DNA of 34,515 nt. Source: Chytridium lagenaria. Taxonomy: Eukaryota; Chytridiomycota; Chytridiomycetes; Chytridiales; Chytridiaceae. The stretch covers positions 1-34,515 of the forward strand of contig JAHLKC010000236.1 of NCBI GenBank assembly GCA_025449115.1, read 5' to 3'. How positions within the stretch are numbered: the first letter of the stretch is position 1; each line of letters begins with the position of its first letter. Under the pieces are notes generated by a model. It was not told the DNA's origin. It searched no databases and saw only the letters and a program-made list of their open reading frames with translations. Position numbers and translations under genes: made by a program. Below are positions 9,997 to 21,103 of the stretch, piece by piece.

Positions 9997-12900
9997 GGCT
10001 GTTGGCTGGTTGCGCCGAGACCCGCAATATGTCGGAGTGACTGGACCAGTGTCACAACGGTTTCAGAGTGGTGTTTCAACCGGATATTACCCTGACGTGT
10101 TATATCAGCCGGGGTTATCGAGTTATGTTCACCCGAATATTTTTAACAACGCGCGTACGGATCACATGTATGATCAACATTTCATATATGGAGGAGAAAT
10201 TCATGGAGGAGATATACATCAAGCACTACCCGTGCATGAATTTGACACGGTGGATGTTATTAGTGGAGTTGCTCCAGTTGTTTCTCACGCGCCCGAAGTA
10301 GAAGATTTTGGTGACAAATTATATTGGTATTGTTATACATACTGACTTAAGTCTTAGTGGTTGAAAGATTAACTACGGATCGATCGTCAGCAACAGAAAA
10401 GCGAAGGAAACGACGACGAACACAACGCGCCAATCAGCGTGCGGAAGCTGCTGAAGATACCGTTCATGGAATCGTGGTGGAGCGTCCACCTCTTAACGAA
10501 TTGTTTGTTGTTCCGACTCAACATATGATTGATACGGCTGTGCGCAAGGCAACTTTGGCGTTAAACGCAAATGCGTTGGCCGTTGTGCCTTGTGCGATAT
10601 GTGAAATGGATTTCGGGATGGAAGATTGTCAATTGGTCTCTATTGATAGCGTTATACAAACTATATCGGACGTTTTGAAAGTTCCAAACGGATTACATCC
10701 GTTACTCATTTCACAGTACGATGCAAGTGATAAAGATTCACGATTGAAAGAATTATTATTGTATCCTCCGGGTATTTATACATGTGAAATTTTTCAATTA
10801 ATATTAATAGGCGTTGTATACAATTTTACCGGCTGTCATGATCAACGACTGTCGACGGTTTGTTTGAGGATGTGTGTAACATGTAAGGAATCTATAGATA
10901 AAAATGAACTTCCTGAACTTTCGATTGCGAACGGCAACTTCATTGGTGTTGGGTCTGAGGATATGCAAGCAATAACACGGACAGAAGAGATGATGATAGC
11001 CTTGATGCTGCCATGTATGTACCTCACGACTATGCAAGGTGGTCCAAATCAGCAGCTTCGAAGTCATACGTACATTGTGCGAAACACGAAGGGACCTATC
11101 GGGAATCAAATGATGACGAAATTACCAAGAAACGTAACAGGAAATTGTTGCGTAATGTTTGTTGGACCTCTTACTGAATCGCAAAGATCTGAGGCCCGCC
11201 TAAGATATGACATCAATATAAATCGCGTGAAGACCGCCTTGCAGTGGTTAAAGAATCACAATTCGCTGTATGGAAATATCAAAGACAATGATGATGAGAT
11301 TGATACAGGTAATGCATTATTTTAAATGAAGAATTAATATATACAGATGTTTTCGTGGAAAGTGACATACACGATGTTAATCATGCACAACGGATTGACG
11401 ACATTTTATCGTCACATAATATTCCGCAATCAACATCGGAGGAGTCCTCAATTACCGGACAAGCTATTCGTCATACGTCAGTCGTTCTGAATGCCACGCA
11501 AACAACGGAAGACCCTTTTTTTCTGGTGACACGGTCTAATCAGATTGCTGGATCTAAAAACTGGAATGAAGTAATGATGTTGTTCCCGACACTGTTTCCC
11601 TTCGGCAGAGGAGGACCGTCAGAATACCGACAGCGAAAATTATCACTACATAAATGGACACTTCGATGTTTACGATTACACCGTAGGATATTTGAAAAAC
11701 ATTACGGTTTCATTGCCATATACTTCGACAAAATGGCTTTGAAAGAAGCTTACCAATCGTTTCATCGGTCGGTAACTATAAAGAGAGAAGCTTTGCGGGC
11801 TTCCAAACTACCTGCCGAAAAAGTGGAATTGTTACTTAGGTTTTTCAAACAATTGGATGGTCGATTTTTTCGGAAGGAATCTTTACCAGAATCATTGCAA
11901 GACACTTTCAAAGACGTTGATGCTATTAAGTATGCTCTTTCGCGTGGAGAACAGATGTTTCCGGGGTCGGCCGCTGCCGCAACTAAAGCTCGAAGAAGTT
12001 TACATGGCATTATAAAACGAATCGGAACACCTCATATTTTTCTTACTAAGACGATGAATATGGATGGCAACATCTCGGTTGCTCTGGTTGCTGGTGTTGT
12101 TGATCCCACTATCATTGACATTACAAATCGGATCCTGTTTCCGTCGAATCTTCCTTTGAGAGACATTTCCGGATCTCATCCGTTTTCCGCTGCCGCATTT
12201 TTTCGACCGTGCTGTATCAGTATTTGTAGATACTATGTTAGGGTTCGACATGAAAAGAGGGATATCTAAACCGGAAGGCGGAATATTGGGCTATATTGCA
12301 AACTTCTTCGCTGCTGCCGAAACTACAAAAGCTGGGGACCTCCATGCACATTTTCTTATCTGGGTTCGAGGACTTCCCACCACATCTGTCACTTTAAAAG
12401 CCGCTTTACAAACGGAGAGCTTTCGTCGACAATTGTGCAAGTTTCAAGATGCTATTGCGACGGCAGTACCACCAGTTTTCCTTGATTATTATGACTTTAA
12501 CGGTCGAGCGTATTTAAACTGCCCACACATATATTGCAGTGGAAAATTATCCGAAACAAAATATCCTGGGAATGTGTATAAGCGCGCACATAAAGACTCC
12601 GTGCCGATTCCTCTGTCCTATTGTTCTGAATGCGGAGTGAAATTCGCAAACCAAGATATTTTCATGCGGCGATTTCAAAACTTCCTTACGCGTCACGAAT
12701 TACTTCAAAGTGACGTCATTCGTGAATACAGTCGTGTGTCATACCATCCCCCGTCTGTAAAAGATTTGGAACGATCGCCGCTTCAACGTGCTGTGTTGTC
12801 ATTAGTGCTACGAGACGTGCAATTTCACCACTTTTACCATGTTGGTTCATGCTTTAAGGTTCTTCACTTTTCATACATACGTTTTCTAAAGGTGTTTAGG

Positions 12901-15900
12901 CGGCAACGCACGCTCCAAAATTAAAAGTTTGTAGAATGCTGATGCCTCGTGAAGCAAATTTGCAACTCACATACATTTCGCATTTGCTGGAAATTGTGCC
13001 GCTACGACCCCATGGCTGCGAATATGTGAACTCTTTCAACGAATCAATATCTACTGTGTTTCGTTGTAATAATGACCTGAGGATGCTCATTACAGCGTCG
13101 TCAAAAGATATCGTTGGGTACGTGACAAAGTACGTTACCAAGTCTCAACATACTTTCAACGATCATGTGCGATTGGGCTTGCTATCTCTCTTAAAAGCTC
13201 TTGGAAAATACGGAACTCCATCGAATACTGATGAAAGTGATGAAATGCAAACGGATCGATGGAAGATGGGTCGTAAATTAATGCGTTCTGCATTATATCA
13301 TATGACAAGTTCGATTAATGTACCGATAACGATGGCCTCGTTAATGATTCTTAGATCATCTCCGTACTACTTCGGTCGACCTCCCAAATCATTAAACATG
13401 GCGCTGATAATTAATGAGCTAAACGGATCTGAAACAGTGTCGATTCCCCTTTGCGACACTGTTCAAAATCGTATTCCGGCTGGAACGTTATTGTGTTATG
13501 ATTATCATTTTCGTCCCGCTTGTTTGTCCGCAACTTGGTGGGCCCGTTACATTGAATGTTATGACACGTCAGCTACGAAATACAGTGAGGGGTTACTGCC
13601 AATGGATAGGCAACATCCTCATTACATGAAAAAATTCGTTAAACGTTGTGTCTCCGATGGAGTGTTGATTTCTCACGGGAATGCAACTTCCAGACTTGGG
13701 AAGTGATGACGTCACTGGACAAAACGTAGAGACTTACTATCAAATATGTGGTCTACTTTTCATACCGCACTCTTCGTTTGACCAGCTTAGACAAATGGTT
13801 CAAACTACGTGGAAAGATATGTTTCAGAACTGGATGCTACAAAATCAAACCACACCACCTGTATTAGATGCGATTGAGTGGCAACAAAGAAATTCAGACT
13901 TTCACAATCGACGCGGAATGATGTGTGATGCGACAGAGTCGGTAGAAGATCAATTACTTCGCAAACGTCCATTGGCTGCAATGTCGTCAGCAGAAAATGA
14001 CGGCTCTTTGTCGGAGTCTGATTATGACGAAGAAAATATCCATGACACCGCTGAAGAAGACTTAATGGAAGATTTGTTGACAAACGCTCGACAAGAGTAT
14101 ATGGAAGAACAGCTAAAGACTTTCGATTCTGCTACGATCATAGATTTAGTGTTTGACAAAAGACTACCGACCGGTATTCACTCGGAGTATACATCTGCCA
14201 TTCCGGAACTCTCGCCTACAGAACATGCAGATGCCGTTGACAACATCCAAAATATTCATAGCATAGCAACAAAACAACCATTGTCATTAACTGACATAGA
14301 AACTGATACTCGAGTTCAACGAATACATTCGTTCTCCGAACCTGTTGCTTGGATTGATCCAAAGTTGATCACCGATGCTGAACGAAAGAATCCCCAATGC
14401 TTACCGCATTATCCTTCTGTTGCGCAGTGCTCCACTGCATTTACGTTGAATTTTTGGCAACATGCCGTGTTTGAGCTTTTGCCCGCAAATTATTGTATTG
14501 GTTTTGTGTAGATGAAAACCCAAACTTGACTACAACTTATAAGTTCCCGCATTCACAAGAGATATCATTGTGTTGTGGTCACCCTGGCGTTGGGAAGTCT
14601 GCCGTTACGCATGCGTTATTGAAATTCGCGACATTGTGGGACCGACGCGATGCAATAGAAACTACTTCGTTCACTGGCACTGCGTCAATGAATGTCGACG
14701 GAAAAACCATGCACTCACTTCGAAACTTAGCCCTTTTCTCTTGCGAACCTCTCAACGGTGCCGATCCATTCGCCATTTTAGATCATCGAAAAATAAAGTT
14801 AATCATTATTGACGAAGGATCGATGATCGATCAAAAGCTATTTGGTGGATTTGAGGTAATCATAAGTATCTCTGCAATATCTATTAACCGAGTTGCCAGG
14901 CTGCGACAAATAGCCTCACTCCATCCATTCGAACTGAACATACATTAATGGGAGGAAAAGACGTTTGATATTTGGTGACTTTTTGCAACTGTCACCCGTC
15001 GCTGGACGTTCTGGTATTTCAATCCCGTAAACGTTTCTAACGTAAACAGTCTTCACTGAAATCAATGAATCATCTACTTTAATGCATGTAAACGGAAAAC
15101 GTTTATACGATAACATAACTTCGATTTTCTTTTTATTTGAAAACATGCGTCAATGCGACGATCAGATGCTGGAAGATATTCTTGAAGGAGTTCGATACGG
15201 TCAGCTTTCAGATGATCAGCTTCATACACTGAACACTAGATGTCTTCAAGATATGAACCTCGATTCCATTCCCGCCTTGTTGACACCGAAAGTGTTCATG
15301 CCTGTTGTCGTTAGTTTAAATCGAGATCGGTGTTTGTTGAATTACTTGCTTACGTTTAAACTGTGTCCGAGCGAAGTGCAGTTATTCGCATGCCGTGCAC
15401 ACTCAAGAAGACCTACCCGCGAGTTCGCAAGTGCGTATAAGTTGCACGATGACTTAACTCAAAATATTGCTATGACACTATACATGTTTATTGGCATGCC
15501 TATAGTGACCACTCGACGAATTATGTTCGCAAAAAAAACTTTGCTAACGAAAGGAACCACTGGAGTCATAAGAAAAATTCAACTCCATGAGAAAGATTTA
15601 TGCGGACATAAATCTTATTTCATAGAATGCGGTCGCCGTGTTCGACTACTGAATTTTCCGCCCAGAATTGTTTTTGTGGAGTTGAAAGGAAATCCATCAA
15701 AGCGTTACGGCCAGAAATTACCTGACGGTATAATTCCGTTGCCACCATGGCACGGTCAAGTAGATATTAAATTTAAACATCATTTGGATCCAAACGCGGA
15801 TCCTCTTAAAAAAACCGTAACTCAACACGGTTTCGTTCCATTTTTTGCCTGTACGCCGGAGCGTCTTCAAGGGATGACTCTCGAAGATGGTTTAATAGCA

Positions 15901-16191
15901 ACAGAACTTATGTTACGAGACTCACCGCAAAAAGCGGCATTCTACGTTATGTGCTCTCGAGTAACACTGCTCAAAAACATATATTTTACAACTCGAATCA
16001 CACACGAAACACTTGAATATTTCTCCCCACCAGATCATGTTTTACGCTTAATTATGACCCTACTCACTAACATCACAATCCCCGAAATTATGACTGACTT
16101 TCAATTGGAAAGCTTAAATCGATGGCGTGAAGGACAATATTCTCGAATCGAGAAGTGTTTGCTACGCAGTCGTGACAAACGTTTAAAATAA
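9911..16191 (+). CDS. Helitron replication initiator/helicase (Rep-HUH + Pif1-type helicase), six exons
   Basis: This is the transposase of a rolling-circle transposon: it nicks and rejoins single-stranded ends and unwinds DNA. Exons are 9911-10310, 10358-11308, 11347-12858, 12900-14855, 14900-15013 and 15050-16191, with introns of 36-47 bases and matching phases. The start could instead be 9974. In order: a basic patch (KRRKRRRTQR); a region like the Helitron-associated DUF6570 domain (LPELSIANGNFIG...ALQWLKNHN); the Helitron_like_N Rep domain with its HUH motif at 12343-12351 (LHAHFLIW); and the two-tyrosine motif YVTKY at 13119-13133. Then comes a Pif1-type helicase with Walker A GHPGVGKS (14577-14600), Walker B IIIDEGSM (about 14803-14826) and, near the C-terminus, a Pif1-like YVMCSRV motif. 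The frame breaks four times: T-run 12198-12203 and G-run 13677-13679 (one base too many each); G 14481 and A-run 14956-14959 (one too few each). No isolated nonsense codon is seen, so it may be intact in the organism. Confidence 0.9.
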
Positions 16192-16292
16192 ATTACAAGA
16201 ATAGCTTTTTTAACAAGTTTTTATTTGGAATGCATTATACTTCAAAAATTTTCGCGTCTACCGAATTCGGTATCTTGACCAATTGACGCCTT

Positions 16293-17688
16293 TTAATCTG
16301 AACTCCAACCACTAGTAACACTATTGTATCCGGTCATTTTGCCATAGGAGGCTGTTCCATACACAGCCGCCCAGTTTGGCATAAATCGAATTCCACTTGA
16401 ACTCAACGATATTGAAACGCCAATCAATCCAATGTCGTCTATAGCTATACTAGTCAACAACGGGTGTGATTCCATTTTACGTAAGTTTAAACTTCTCTTG
16501 CTGCAATCGTAGATCGGCGCAAATGGGTTACCGTCTTTCATAGGCTGAGGAATCCGTCCAATCCGTTATCCCTTCGGTCACTAGATGGGACTGTTTCATT
16601 GTTAAATGGATTACCTCACGAAAATTAATATAGCTTACATATTGTTTTGTTAATGTTCTGGCATATTCCACCGTTCAAAGTTGCCCTCGTCTCATATTGT
16701 CCAACGTTTGTGTTAGAAAATCGAGTTTGATGATAAACGGCAAACAAAAAACGCTCCATCTCGATACGCGGCATGAGTATTTTAACACCAACTCCGAAAG
16801 GATGGTATGTTCCTTCTTTGTTTTTCATAGGTCGCCCTTCACCGACCAAGTTCGATTGCGTGCAAAATAACACCGGAAACACAATAGACGTAGCGCAAAT
16901 CTTCGATTGCTCGTCCACAACACACAGCTGGTCACCGCCTAAAAATTTGTGATGAACGTTAACCAACTGGCAAGAAAATGGCACAAAAATCCTCGTCGAC
17001 CCAACTTACCATTTTTGAACTTCTGAATGCACATAATTTTTTCTGACCGAGCCAAACGATAAGGAGATATACCAGGTCCGATGATTCCCATCTCCATCGT
17101 AAGTTTACGGTTAAACTTCAGAAGGTTTGGAAAACCATCCATCATGCTTGCATTCCCAAGATGCATGTTGTCAATTGCCTTCCGAATTCCATCCAAACGT
17201 TCTGTGCTCAATGACTTTTCAACTCTCGAGAATAAATCATCTTCAGACAAATACTGAGAATTGTCTTTATCCCCTTCTCCGACATCCAGTCCTTGCCGAA
17301 CACTATGAGAGCGCGGTGAAGACTCAGTTCCGGATTCAAGCTCATAGCTTGTACGTATAATAGAGGATGATGTCGATCCGAGTTTTCGATGTTCGAATTC
17401 TTCTTGCTTGATTTTACGTATAGCCTCGCCTATGAATTCGTCTTCGGAATCTTGGTCCCCTATCATTGACTTTGCCTTTTTGTTTGTATTTCCGGCAACA
17501 GAATCACCACCGACCTCGTCTCGCCGTTTTACTTTCAAAGATGCATGGTCATGATCTTCTGGTTGATTTCCTTTCTCGCTTGATGAAACATCGTCGTCGA
17601 AATCGCCACGATCGTCGGCAAAGTCTTTGTTTTTGTCAGTGGCAAGACGCTTGGAAGTTCGCTTGATCATATCAACCATAAACATCAC
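16293..17688 (-). CDS. unrecognised spliced gene in the element; acidic/basic nuclear-type N-terminus
   Basis: I do not recognise this 406-residue protein. The model is exon 1 17688-17010, intron 17009-16939 (gtaagt...ttttag), exon 2 16938-16639, intron 16638-16535 (gtaagc...gaaag) and exon 3 16534-16293. Phases agree and no correction is needed. A different acceptor (16967) would give an early stop. Residues 1-110 are charged and probably disordered, with Lys/Arg clusters (KVKRR, NKKAKS) and acidic runs. The rest looks folded, with hydrophobic strands (SIVFPVLFC, IAIDDIGLIGVSISL) and no motif I can name. It runs tail to tail with the Rep/helicase gene, about 100 bases away, and head to head with the gene at 18187. 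The second intron's acceptor is the least certain part. Membership in the transposon is inferred from position inside the proposed ends. Confidence 0.65.
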
Positions 17689-18186
17689 ACTAATTTAAAT
17701 TCTCAGAACGTCGTCTACATATTTATACCTTGACCTAACTTTTAAAATAGATTGAGGCGAGTTTCATAATTTATGTATGTATTAAAATATATCAATCAAT
17801 TTGAAACACTCCATAAATACATCCATTACTATTATTAAACAAAATACTTATTAATAACAATAATTTTGATTGGAACGTCTTAATGGTCAACTTAAGGGAC
17901 AATCTTCAAAGGTATTCGCGCCATTCCTGCCATAACTATCGATCGATATACAGTTGCAAGTCACGTGATCTAAATATATTACGTGTACCTACACCTGAAA
18001 TACATGGCAACAACAGCAGCCTCGCCGGCGTCGGCATCAACGGAACGACAGCTTCCCTCTCTGTTCCTACTACTGTTTCTCTGTCCTCCGGAGATCTGAA
18101 GAGCAATCAACCGTCTCGTCGTCTTCCTCCACTCGTCGAAGCAAACCGAACATTTAAAATAAAAATTGTCATTTTTCACCATCACA
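17689..18186. promoter_or_regulatory. divergent intergenic promoter region with a TCACGTGA palindrome
   Basis: This 498-base AT-rich spacer lies between two genes pointing away from each other, so it should hold both promoters. TCACGTGA lies at 17961-17968, the same palindrome that occurs six times at 7849-8119 near the element's left end. This suggests, but does not prove, a shared binding protein. Confidence 0.5.
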
Positions 18187-20116
18187 ATGTCATCAACCAC
18201 CAGAAAACGACGACGGTCGAGTGGCGCTGCTGATGAGGAAGACGTCGAAGACATGCAGTTGACTCGAATGGATAACGTTTTCCCGCCTCATGCTGTAAGT
18301 GAATGAGCATCGATTCTCCTAACCTTTAAGGCTATTCGATCTAGTCACAACAAATTCCTTGTTAATGACTGCCTCTCCTTCTTGCAAGCATCAGTCCAGC
18401 AACACAACATCAACATTGTTGCTTGCCTTGCCGTCGTTTCGAGGCTGTGGAGCGGCGAGGACGATGACTGGTCCATCATTCAAATTAAGCTGGTGGAAGG
18501 ACTTATGCCGCAACAACGGAATTCGAAACATATCTTGAATGCTTTCTCAAAGGTGTCCGCACCCGAGCGAAGTGTTTCTGATAATGTCGACGACTTTGGA
18601 TATTGGCCTCGACTCTTGGTAGCAAGTCGCTCATTTTCGGAAAATGTTTGGTTAGTTAATGCTTCTTTAAGCTTTTTCAGTAATCTTTTTTTTTTTTTTT
18701 TGTTCCTTTACCTTTTTTTTTTCATTAACGTAAAATGTATCGCTTCAGCAATGTTATTGAGCATTGGAAGAAGACGTTTCCGGGACGAAAAAAACTTTCG
18801 GTAACGGCCATAAACGAACAATGGAAAATCGTCGCTCCTCCAACTATGCAGGAACTCCCTCCGAGAAGACTCAAAAGATCTAAGGAAGACAGAAAAAAGT
18901 GAGTTGTTGTTCAAATATCTTTTCACATTAACATGAAAAGTTCTATATCGCTGCCAGGATCGTTTTACTTAACACTCGCCGATTTATTGATGGAAGCCGT
19001 TATTCGCGCATTCCTTGCCGAAGAAGACGCCGGCGAAATTATCGAAATAGATGAGGACGACGCCGCAAATGATAGGGAAACTTCGATCGCAATAAAGCTC
19101 GCAAACGTCATCTTCGCCGACTCTACGCTTTTCCCACGAATGGTTTTCATGCTTCTTCAAGAGAAAAACAATGACGTCGAAAAGGACTCACAAATCATAT
19201 TGGGGGTGTTCCAAAAATGTGTAGGTTCTCTTTCGTTAAATACTTTTTTAATCTGCCTTCCTGTGCTATATCATGACGAGTAAAATCTTTTTCCCTTACA
19301 GATTGCATCGACATACAAGGAGGTACCAAACGTTCCGACTCCAGACTTAACGAAAATCGACGACTATGCGATCACCGTCTTATTTCAGTCCTGGGTCAAA
19401 TGCACGCAGAAACGGACGCCTATTAAAATTGAACTCGATCGCCGCGACAACCGATTACATCTTTCTCGCACGCAAGTTGACGTCGAAACATCAAGAACAC
19501 CACTTATACAAGTTCCGAAATGTAATGTTTTTTTTATTTACTTACTAACTAGTTTAGTTTTCGACATTGTATTAGGTCCCGCAAAGTTTTTATCTCGCAG
19601 TGATGTGATGTTATGCCGCGGGGTTCCTCCATGCTGTTCCCCGACGCCTTACACATTAAAGGTGGGTTTCTACTGCTTACCTTAAATAACCCTTAACTTT
19701 TTTTTCCATCCCAGATGGCTCCCACATCGATGACTGCTATTTACGATGTGTTCCCCATCGCATCGTTGCCTTCATCATCTCCTCTCGTTCTGCTTACCCA
19801 CCCATCCAAGCAATGTGCTTGCGTTCCTCCGCGCCTCGCCATACAGCAGAACTCGGAAGATGACGACAACGCCTCCGATGAAAACAACGACAATGCTAGT
19901 GATCAACAAACATCCGACCACGCGGAATCGACACGTGATAGTCGTCCCTCTCGCTCTCCTGACGACGACAATAGGGAGTCCCACACGCCAGAAGACACAA
20001 ACAATCCTGACGATACCAGCCAGGTGACCAACCCTCCCGAGCTGACCAACCCTCCAACATCATCAGGAACACCGATTGAATCGGCACTCTTGTTTCTGTC
20101 CCTCTCATCTTGTTGA
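18187..20116 (+). CDS. unrecognised seven-exon gene in the element
   Basis: I do not recognise this 521-residue protein, but the gene model is strong. Exons are 18187-18294, 18331-18650, 18749-18898, 18941-19220, 19302-19521, 19576-19661 and 19715-20116. All six introns are GT-AG and 36-98 bases long. Phases match throughout and several introns have ctaac or ttaac branch-like sites. The N-terminus has a basic cluster (RKRRR). The middle is mostly helical, with a basic segment (PPRRLKRSKEDRK) and an acidic helix (EEDAGEIIEIDEDDA). The C-terminal 130 residues are low-complexity, rich in Asp, Asn, Ser, Pro and Thr. It diverges from the gene at 17688 and ends about 130 bases before the proposed right inverted repeat. 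It is probably nuclear, judging by composition. It could be an accessory protein of the transposon or captured host cargo; I cannot tell which. Confidence 0.7.
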
Positions 20117-20193
20117 ACCATTGCAATCGCATCGCATAGGTACCCCCCTCCATTACTCTCATCTTGTTGCAACATTCCAATCGCATCGCTATT
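20102..20193. repeat. imperfect direct repeat overlapping the stop of the preceding gene
   Basis: Two units of about 38 bases share ctctcatcttgttg and caatcgcatcgc, starting at about 20102 and 20156 (period 54). The first unit contains the TGA stop of the upstream gene (20114-20116). Confidence 0.7.
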
Positions 20194-20249
20194 GCAATAA
20201 ATTATTCATTGCGTAATATTCTCCTCGAATAAAATTAACAAAAGAAGCG

Positions 20250-20294
20250 AAACCCCCAAGAGGTCATCCGCAGCGCGTGGCGACGCCGCGCTGA
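20250..20294. repeat. proposed right terminus: subterminal inverted repeat plus terminal hairpin
   Basis: AAACCCCCAAGAGG at 20250-20263 is the exact inverse of 7385-7398. Seven bases later CAGCGCG (20271-20277) pairs with CGCGCTG (20287-20293) around a 9-base loop. CTGA follows at 20291-20294, then T. GC-rich sequence here stands out against AT-rich flanks. The order repeat, hairpin, end is that of Helitron2-type right ends. Confidence 0.55.
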
Positions 20295-20735
20295 TCAGTT
20301 TATTAATTTAAATAAATAAATATAATGTAATGAATGGTGGTGCTCTTTGCAGCTGAAGAGACATTCTTGTCCGAAACAAATATAATTTAAATAATTAAAT
20401 TTTTTATTACCGAATGGAATACTTGATGTTTGTCATTTGGAAGAGAACAAGAGAGAGGTGGAAATTGGAAGACAAGGAACTAAATATTTAATATTCGGAT
20501 CAAGAAGGAACAACCAGACAGTCAAGGGGTCCCTCCCTCTGAGTCTGTCCCCTTGGTCTTTTTTATTTCCCGATCTGGTATATTTAATAATTGAGTCATC
20601 GGCACTCAATCTGCAGCGGAGAGAATAGTCAAATTAGGAAAGTGGCAAATCATTAATAAATAAAAATAAAATAAAATAAAATAATAATAATAATAAAATG
20701 AATTACCAGAAAGAATCTGCATTCTTTTAATTTGT

Positions 20736-20767
<32 letters not shown>

Positions 20768-21079
20768 TTATTTTCCTTCTCCCTTTCTCATCTCCTCGTT
20801 ATTATTCCAAGAGTTCTTTGTTCTTTGCCTCCACACCACTTTCCCACACTGGCCGTGTTATCTTACTTCCTTCTCTCTCTACGTACTACTCCTACTCCAC
20901 TCCTCTACTCTACTCCGTCGCGGAAAAAACAAGACCTGCGTCTCGCTGGATCCCGCTTTAAAAAGTCTCAAAGAGATCACCATTCAACAGACGTCAAAAA
21001 ACCATTTGGACAAGAGGTATGTTGACTACTGTGGTCGAGCCTTCATGTGTGCTGATTCCATCAAAGTTGTTCCAAAGTT
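20295..21079. repeat. AT-rich spacer with simple repeats upstream of histidine kinase B
   Basis: AAATA/AATA-type repeats run at about 20655-20700 and TTTA repeats at about 20728-20770. The rest is AT-rich, then pyrimidine-rich from about 20775. The short frames at 20437 and 20825 have no support as genes. The pyrimidine-rich part probably belongs to the kinase promoter. Confidence 0.6.
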
Positions 21080-21103
21080 GTGGAACGACCATCATACCTC
21101 GGT

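Larger units (their letters stand above)
7385..20294 (+). mobile_element. putative Helitron2/Helentron-like rolling-circle transposon with two extra genes
   Basis: What is seen: a Rep(HUH)-Pif1 helicase gene sits inside a block bracketed by a 14-base inverted repeat, 7385-7398 and 20250-20263. The right copy is followed by a GC-rich hairpin (20271-20277 pairing with 20287-20293) that ends at CTGA, a CTRR match, before T. The left copy is preceded by T, so the end reads TC. What is known: Helitron2-type elements have asymmetrical inverted repeats, with the right repeat subterminal and followed by a stem-loop leading to the terminus, and they insert into AT-rich sites. What is inferred: the element spans about 12.9 kb and includes both genes between 16293 and 20116. 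A single 14-base match is not significant by itself in 34 kb, so the ends need comparison with other copies or an empty site. The Rep/helicase content itself is certain. Confidence 0.6.

Noticed and set aside
20640..20775. Possible CRISPR-like or satellite array
   Set aside because: These are simple AATA/TTTA repeats without spacers or unit structure.
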